A DNA stretch of 18,083 nt from assembly GCA_938073925.1 (NCBI GenBank), contig CALJGH010000118.1, positions 1 through 18,083 on the forward strand, given 5' to 3'. This document shows positions 13,198 to 18,083 of this stretch, piece by piece (within the stretch, counting starts at the first letter, position 1; every line of letters starts with the position of its first letter). The notes beneath the pieces were generated by a model that did no database searches, had not been told where the DNA came from, and worked only from the letters and a program-made list of their open reading frames with translations. A program made the translations under genes and the position numbers. This DNA is from an uncultured Nitrospinaceae bacterium (lineage in GTDB: Bacteria; Nitrospinota; Nitrospinia; Nitrospinales; VA-1).

Positions 13198-15120
13198 ATG
13201 CCAAAGTGGACCATTGACGAAGCTCGCGAACATTATAATATCAACGGCTGGGGTGCGGGTTATTTCGATATCAATACCAAAGGCAATATCGTTGTCCGCC
13301 CCAACCGCCAAAGCCAACATAATATTGACCTTAAAGATCTGGTAGATGACATACAGGCCAAGGGTTATTCACTTCCCGCCCTCATCCGCTTTTCCGACAT
13401 TCTGAAAGCTAGTATTGCCAATCTTGCTAATTCTTTTCAGCGAGCCATTGAAAAATACGAATACAACGGCCAATACCACGGGGTATACCCGATCAAAGTG
13501 AATCAGCAACGGCAGGTTGTGGAAGAAATCGTAAAATTCGGCCAGCCCTACAACATCGGACTCGAAGCCGGGTCGAAACCCGAGTTACACGCTATTCTGG
13601 CTATTCTCGATAATCCCGAAGCTCTGCTGATCTGCAATGGCTATAAAGATGAAGCCTTCATACGACTGGCATTGATGAGCCAGAGGCTGGGGAAAAAAGT
13701 TTTTATTGTAGTCGAAAAGCTTAACGAATTATCTATTATTGAAAAAGTCGCAAAAGAACTTGGCGTACAACCCAATATAGGATTGCGCATCAAACTGGTG
13801 AGCGCCGGTCAGGGGCGTTGGTCTTCTTCGGCGGGGGAACACTCCAAATTTGGCCTGAATTCCATCGAGTTGATGGAAGCCCTGCAAATAGCCAAAGACA
13901 AAAATATTCTCGACTGCATCAAATTAATCCATTTCCATTTAGGCAGTCAGATCACAAATATACGCCGTATCAAAAACAGTTTGCAGGAAGTGGGACGGTT
14001 CTACTCTGAGTTGATGCGGTTCGGCTGTAACATTCAATACATCGATGTCGGCGGTGGATTAGGAGTCGACTACGACGGTTCTCGCTCAACATTCGCGTCC
14101 AGCACAAATTACTCTGTACAGGAATACGCCAATGATGTGGTGTACCATCTTTTAGAAATTTGTAACAAGGAAAACCTGCCGCACCCGAACATTATCTCCG
14201 AATCGGGGCGTGCCATGACAGCTCACCATTCCATACTAGTGGTTAATGTTTTAGATGTTACAAGCTTTCCTGAATGGAGCGATACGATTGAAATCGAAGA
14301 GGGTGCTCCTGAAGTGGTTAAAGAAATTTTCTATGTCCTCGACTCAACTTCCAATAAAAATCTAAACGAATCATGGCACGATGCTGTGCATTTAAATGAT
14401 GAAGCACAAAACCAGTTTCTCATGGGCCTAATCTCCCTTGAAAGCCGGGCAATATCGGAAAGAATCTTCTGGGGTATTTGCCGCAAAATAGAAAAGTTGA
14501 GTTCGCGTCTGAAATTCATGCCAGATGAAATCCGCAGTTTAAAAACTCGATTGGCAGACAAATATTTTTGCAACTTTTCAGTTTTTCAATCAGTTCCAGA
14601 TTCATGGGCTATTGACCAGGTCTTTCCAGTGGTTCCGCTTTACCGGTTGAACGAAGAACCCACTCGCGATGCCACACTCGCAGACATCACCTGCGATTCG
14701 GATGGCAAGATAGATACTTTCATAGGCAATAACCGAGGGACAGAAAGCACCCTTCGCGTTCATGAATTGGAACCCGGCGAAACCTACCCTCTCTGCATTT
14801 TTCTGACTGGAGCTTATCAGGAAATCTTAGGCGATCTGCACAACCTATTTGGAGATACCAACACCGTTCACGTTTCCCTTAACGACGATGGCACATTGAA
14901 ATACGAACAGATCATTGAAGGTGAAAATGTAACGGATGTGCTCGACTATGTCCAGTTTTCAGCAGATGAACTTGCAGGACGTATAGACGGATTCCTCATC
15001 GGTTGCGTGCAACGAGGTATCGTCACACAAAAAGAAGCGGATGACTTCCTGAATCTTTACAAAAAAGGTCTGAACGGCTACACCTATCTGGTTGATCCCG
15101 ACAAGCCTCAAAAAAAATAA
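13198..15120 (+). CDS. speA: Biosynthetic arginine decarboxylase
   Basis: This PLP enzyme decarboxylates arginine to agmatine, the entry to polyamine synthesis by the agmatine route. Its 640 residues agree with the SpeA family (about 630-660). The PLP lysine is Lys100 in YPIKVNQQ. Further motifs in order are GLEAGSKPEL, CNGYKD, HFHLGSQ, DVGGGLGVDYDG and SESGRAM. The SpeA-specific insert and C-terminal domain follow, and the catalytic Cys499 is in ADITCDSDGKID, then FLTGAYQEILGDLHNLFGD. The start MPKWTIDEAREHYNINGWGAGYF is the normal SpeA N-terminus, although the ribosome site is weak. No agmatinase or agmatine deiminase gene is in the window. It converges with the M48 gene, with five bases between stop codons. 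Confidence 0.96.
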   Translation: MPKWTIDEAREHYNINGWGAGYFDINTKGNIVVRPNRQSQHNIDLKDLVDDIQAKGYSLPALIRFSDILKASIANLANSFQRAIEKYEYNGQYHGVYPIKVNQQRQVVEEIVKFGQPYNIGLEAGSKPELHAILAILDNPEALLICNGYKDEAFIRLALMSQRLGKKVFIVVEKLNELSIIEKVAKELGVQPNIGLRIKLVSAGQGRWSSSAGEHSKFGLNSIELMEALQIAKDKNILDCIKLIHFHLGSQITNIRRIKNSLQEVGRFYSELMRFGCNIQYIDVGGGLGVDYDGSRSTFASSTNYSVQEYANDVVYHLLEICNKENLPHPNIISESGRAMTAHHSILVVNVLDVTSFPEWSDTIEIEEGAPEVVKEIFYVLDSTSNKNLNESWHDAVHLNDEAQNQFLMGLISLESRAISERIFWGICRKIEKLSSRLKFMPDEIRSLKTRLADKYFCNFSVFQSVPDSWAIDQVFPVVPLYRLNEEPTRDATLADITCDSDGKIDTFIGNNRGTESTLRVHELEPGETYPLCIFLTGAYQEILGDLHNLFGDTNTVHVSLNDDGTLKYEQIIEGENVTDVLDYVQFSADELAGRIDGFLIGCVQRGIVTQKEADDFLNLYKKGLNGYTYLVDPDKPQKK

Positions 15121-15125
15121 TCCAC

Positions 15126-15758
15126 TCAATCTTTGGTTTTACTTAATTTCATAATCTGCTGCATCCGTGCTTCATTCGTCGGATGGGTGGAAAAGTAACT
15201 GGCTTCTTCAGGTTCTTCGCCTGACTTTTCACGAAACACTTCCAAGAGTTGCACAAAATACTCAGATGAATAACCTGCTTTATTTAAATATGCAACTCCC
15301 ATCTTATCCGCTTCCAATTCTTGAGGACGCGAAAATCCACCTACCAACGCAGGTTTGACCAGATATTCACTGTAGCCTGCACCAGGAACAAAAATATTTA
15401 AAACTGAGAACCCAATCGAAGTCAGAATAGAAACACCGAGCTTGGTGTAGTAATGCCCCGCCTTAAGATGCGCAATTTCATGTGCCGCAACTGCAACTCG
15501 CTGTTCTTTTGATAACTCGTGAAGCAAATTCGCAGTAATGTTAATTTCATTACCCGTAGTTACCCATGCATTTGAATAGTCAGCGTAATGCACCACCGCA
15601 TTAAACTCTTCTTCAGGAAAGTTTGCTAATGCAATTGTATCGACCGCAGTTTTCCATAGAAACACATCATAGGAACACCCGGCACAATCTTTACTCTTGG
15701 TGGACTGACACCCCGCCAGCAAGAATAAAATCAGGAAAAGTAAGAAAAATTTTTTCAT
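15126..15758 (-). CDS. M48-family metalloprotease lipoprotein
   Basis: This is a zinc protease anchored by lipid in the envelope, of the small Oma1/LoiP-like class. The N-terminus MKKFFLLFLILFLLAGC is a lipoprotein signal with lipobox LAGC and lipidated Cys17. The zinc site is HEIAH (residues 93-97), with the third ligand Glu147 in ELEADKMG, matching the ExxxD pattern of M48. FSTHPTNEARM near the C-terminus is the usual STHPxxxxR block. The start at 15758 is preferred because GGA lies 7 bases upstream. An ATG at 15770 would add four residues and has no ribosome site. It is the last gene of the rsmD-mnmA-suhB operon, about 20 bases after suhB. Likely role: envelope protein quality control (inference). 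Confidence 0.88.
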   Translation of the reverse strand: MKKFFLLFLILFLLAGCQSTKSKDCAGCSYDVFLWKTAVDTIALANFPEEEFNAVVHYADYSNAWVTTGNEINITANLLHELSKEQRVAVAAHEIAHLKAGHYYTKLGVSILTSIGFSVLNIFVPGAGYSEYLVKPALVGGFSRPQELEADKMGVAYLNKAGYSSEYFVQLLEVFREKSGEEPEEASYFSTHPTNEARMQQIMKLSKTKD

Positions 15759-15778
15759 GGACGGATCCATTGGAGGGG

Positions 15779-16561
15779 TTACACTTGACCTTTTTGCAGG
15801 ACATCTAACATTTCTTTATGCACAAGCCCGTTGCTGACGAGAATTTCCTGATCATAAATATTGGTCGGGCTGCCATCAAATTTACTGGCTTTGCCACCCG
15901 CTTCGAGAACGATTAAGAGTCCCGCCGCGACATCCCACGGATGCAACATACGCTCCCAGAACCCTTCAAAACGGCCCATCGCTGTATATACCAGATCCAT
16001 AGCCGCAGAGCCGGGGCGGCGCACCGCCTGACAGGCTTTCATAAAATTACAGAAATGATCCAGATTATTTTTGTCCGACATCACCACGCGCGGCGCAAAA
16101 CCTGTAACCAGCAAACTCTTTTGCAATGTAGGAATAGTTGATACGTGGATGGGTTTGCCGTTGAGTATTGCTCCCTGGCCTTTTTCAGCAACGAACAATT
16201 CATCGAGGCAGGGATTATAAATAACTCCCACCTTCACTTCGCCCTGTTGCTCTAAAGCTATTGAAACGCAATAGCAGGGATAGCCATGAGAATAGTTCAG
16301 CGTTCCATCCAACGGGTCAATGATCCATTTGCTGGTTGAGTCACTGCCTTCAGCATTGCCTGACTCTTCAGCTAGAATATCGTGGTCAGGAAAAGTTTTT
16401 TTGATACGGGCGATAACCGTTTTTTCAGCAAGAAGATCGACTTCAGTTACAGGGTCATAAAATTCTTTGAAAGAAACTTTACCCATGTCGTCTGCTCGAT
16501 CGCGGAGAATCTTACCTGCTGCCAATGCAGCTTCCACTGCTACGATTACTTCCTGACTCAT
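15779..16561 (-). CDS. suhB: Inositol-monophosphatase-family protein
   Basis: This is a magnesium-dependent phosphatase of 260 residues. Both family signatures are present: WIIDPLDGTLNYSHG with Asp82 and Asp85, and HPWDVAAGLLIVLEAGG with Asp210. The upstream metal ligand pair AEES is at 64-67. These fit SuhB or related inositol-1-phosphatase and may include histidinol-phosphate or PAP phosphatase activities, which sequence motifs alone do not separate. SuhB in E. coli also takes part in rRNA transcription antitermination; whether that applies here is unknown. Its ATG overlaps the mnmA stop by four bases (ATGA), so translation is coupled. Confidence 0.88.
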   Translation of the reverse strand: MSQEVIVAVEAALAAGKILRDRADDMGKVSFKEFYDPVTEVDLLAEKTVIARIKKTFPDHDILAEESGNAEGSDSTSKWIIDPLDGTLNYSHGYPCYCVSIALEQQGEVKVGVIYNPCLDELFVAEKGQGAILNGKPIHVSTIPTLQKSLLVTGFAPRVVMSDKNNLDHFCNFMKACQAVRRPGSAAMDLVYTAMGRFEGFWERMLHPWDVAAGLLIVLEAGGKASKFDGSPTNIYDQEILVSNGLVHKEMLDVLQKGQV

Positions 16562-17631
16562 TCAAGCCACCCGCCGCCGATAACACAATCATCTTGGTAA
16601 AAAACTGCCGACTGGCCCGGCGCGATAGATATCTGCGGCTGATCGAATTCCACACGAACGCGGAAATTTTCTAACTTTGTGATCGTAGCTGGGACACCCT
16701 GATGTCGATAGCGAATCTGAACATCGGCACGGGTAGAGTCTTCAACATCCAGACACCAGTTGACCTGAGCCACGAAACAGTTTGCGCGCTCCAATTCTTT
16801 TTTAGTCCCTGCTGTGATGCGATTATTGACCGGGTCAATATGAGTCACAAAATGAGGCTCTTTGAGTCCGCCTAGATTTAATCCCTTGCGCTGACCAATC
16901 GTAAAGGCAGGATAGCCCTTATGTTTGCCCAGCACCTCGCCTTTTGAGTTAACAATATCGCCTTCATTAAATGCATCATCGTCTAATTGCTTTGCAATAA
17001 ACTTTGGATAATCGTTATCTGGAATAAAACATATTTCATGCGACTCGGCTTTCTCCGCCACATTCAATCCCAATTGTCTGGCGCGCTCGCGTACTTCATT
17101 TTTATCCATATCGCCCAATGGAAACTCCAGACGCGAAAGCTGTTCTTGTGATAAGTTGAAAAGGAAGTAACTCTGGTCTTTCCAACGGTCGCGCCCTCGG
17201 CGAACGAGAAACTTGCCGCTAGAATGCTTGACGATAGAAGCATAATGTCCCGTCGCCACCCGATTCACACCAAATGACTCTGCTTTCTGAATCATCTCAT
17301 CGAACTTTAATTTCTGGTTGCACAACGTGCAAGGAATCGGGGTGCGTGCCTGCATATATTCAGAAATGAAATAGTCAACAACTTCTTCCTTGAACTTTTT
17401 TTCCATGTTGAGGATATAATGAGGAATACCCACTTTTTCGGCAACACGGCGAGCATCTCCAAGGTCATCAAGAGAACAGCATGTACCGAACCGGTTATCC
17501 GACTCAGAGTAGTTCCACAACTGCAAGGAGATACCAACGGCCTCATAGCCCTTCTCTTTTATAATCGATGCCGCGACCGAACTATCGACACCGCCGCTCA
17601 TCGCTATCGCTATTTTTTCTGAATCGCTCAT
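16558..17631 (-). CDS. mnmA: tRNA-specific 2-thiouridylase
   Basis: The enzyme adds sulfur to uridine 34 of Lys, Glu and Gln tRNAs, using ATP and a persulfide relay. The 357 residues match the family. The ATP pyrophosphatase loop is AMSGGVDSSVA (about 10-20). Catalytic Cys104 lies in CTLCNQKLKF and Cys201 in SHEICFIPD. ATGHYA, DQSYFLF and FTIGQRKGL are further MnmA signatures. The start at 17631 is chosen because its ATGA overlaps the rsmD stop and a GGA lies close upstream. The in-frame ATG at 17658 lies inside rsmD and would add nine unconserved residues. The gene lies in an operon between rsmD and suhB. Confidence 0.96.
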   Translation of the reverse strand: MSDSEKIAIAMSGGVDSSVAASIIKEKGYEAVGISLQLWNYSESDNRFGTCCSLDDLGDARRVAEKVGIPHYILNMEKKFKEEVVDYFISEYMQARTPIPCTLCNQKLKFDEMIQKAESFGVNRVATGHYASIVKHSSGKFLVRRGRDRWKDQSYFLFNLSQEQLSRLEFPLGDMDKNEVRERARQLGLNVAEKAESHEICFIPDNDYPKFIAKQLDDDAFNEGDIVNSKGEVLGKHKGYPAFTIGQRKGLNLGGLKEPHFVTHIDPVNNRITAGTKKELERANCFVAQVNWCLDVEDSTRADVQIRYRHQGVPATITKLENFRVRVEFDQPQISIAPGQSAVFYQDDCVIGGGWLE

Positions 17632-18083
17632 AGTTCCATTTGAAAAAATGACAGGCAAGAATCGCCTAATCGCCTGTCTTTAAAAGATTTTAGTCTACCA
17701 TAACTTTCTTGCAATTCAGTCTTATGGAAATGTTCAACAATGACCCAGCCATCCTTTTTCAAAACGCTTTCCAATTTGAGAAGAGTGGACGTGTAAAGAT
17801 CATCAGCAAATGGTGGATCAACATAAATAAAGTCGAACCGGGAGCCCTGCTCCTCTAAAACCGATAAAGCTTGCAGTGCCCCCTGTTTCTGGAGTTGCCA
17901 ACGGGTTATCTGATCTGTCATTCGGCACTTTTCTAAATTGCGCGTTATCAGGGCTTGTGCTTTCGGGTTCTTCTCGACAAAAAATACCTTTTCCGCACCC
18001 CGGCTGAGAGCCTCAATACCCATTGAGCCGGTACCCGCAAACAGGTCAAGAAAAGCCCTTTCCTCCAGCCCCTGACCTATAAG
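17628..18083 (-). CDS. rsmD: 16S rRNA (guanine-966-N2)-methyltransferase, N-terminus outside the window
   Basis: The reading frame is open to the window edge, giving the last 151 residues of an enzyme usually about 180-190 long. It methylates G966 of 16S rRNA with S-adenosylmethionine. The SAM-binding motif FLDLFAGTGSMGIEALSRGA begins near residue 11 of the visible part, followed by VFFVEKNPKA. The catalytic DPPF is in DFIYVDPPFADDLY. An ATG at 18021-18023 lies inside the SAM motif and is not the start. The stop overlaps the mnmA ATG (ATGA). Confidence 0.93.
   Translation of the reverse strand, partial: LIGQGLEERAFLDLFAGTGSMGIEALSRGAEKVFFVEKNPKAQALITRNLEKCRMTDQITRWQLQKQGALQALSVLEEQGSRFDFIYVDPPFADDLYTSTLLKLESVLKKDGWVIVEHFHKTELQESYGRLKSFKDRRLGDSCLSFFQMEL

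Noticed and set aside
17632..17658. Upstream ATG extending mnmA by nine codons
   Set aside because: The extension lies within rsmD and is not conserved-looking, and the ATGA overlap start at 17631 matches the operon pattern.
1..18083. tRNA, rRNA, CRISPR arrays, insertion sequences, prophage genes
   Set aside because: No tRNA-like cloverleaf, repeated spacer array, transposase or phage gene was recognised on either strand.

Overview
The window reads as ordinary chromosome of a Gram-negative bacterium of moderate GC (mid-40s % by eye, not counted). It carries housekeeping genes, one respiratory or redox gene cluster, and several intergenic regions rich in hairpins. A lipoprotein signal peptide, a Bpt-type leucyltransferase, periplasmic thiol-redox proteins and a b6-type cytochrome b all fit an envelope with a periplasm. 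The gene mix recalls Nitrospinota or other deep-branching Gram-negative lineages, but no rRNA or lineage marker is present, so this is only an impression. No tRNA, rRNA, CRISPR array, insertion sequence or prophage gene was recognised. No gene-free stretch exceeds 300 bases.

Layout. Positions 1-150 hold the C-terminal end of a plus-strand gene of unknown function. 181-5570 is minus strand: dnaE (replicative polymerase), a soluble Rieske ferredoxin, a decaying C-terminal remnant of the nhaA antiporter, and ald (alanine dehydrogenase). 5691-6632 carries a leucine-rich-repeat protein followed 6 bases later by a 43-residue membrane peptide. bpt (minus) and a TIGR04283-like glycosyltransferase (plus) diverge from a shared promoter region at 7593-7671. 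From a good promoter at 8541-8569 runs a cluster: a six-cysteine CYC-motif membrane protein, a TlpA/ResA-like thioredoxin, a His-containing anchored protein of unknown family and a fused b6/subunit IV-like cytochrome b. A glutaredoxin-like protein and phhB (pterin dehydratase) follow and are coupled to each other. lysA and speA, two fold-III PLP decarboxylases, diverge from 13033-13197. The right end is a minus-strand operon, rsmD (cut by the window edge), mnmA, suhB and an M48 metalloprotease lipoprotein, with ATGA overlaps at the first two junctions.

Most notable signals. (1) Three neighbouring, unrelated transcripts (the LRR small ORF, bpt and the glycosyltransferase) end in the same way. 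Each has a TAG stop, then immediately a short hairpin whose stem sequence differs between copies, then 6-8 bases, then a conserved TAGGTCTATTC-type motif. Two copies share an 18-base motif with one mismatch. This looks like a repeated 3'-end element of unknown function. (2) The cytochrome b lacks the canonical PEWY quinol-site motif (PPWQ instead). It has no adjacent Rieske or c-type cytochrome gene and sits with thiol- and cysteine-rich envelope proteins, so it may work with an unusual redox partner. (3) DnaE keeps nearly all PHP metal ligands but has Asn at a position where proofreading DnaE proteins have Asp. (4) The nhaA remnant abuts the end of ald.
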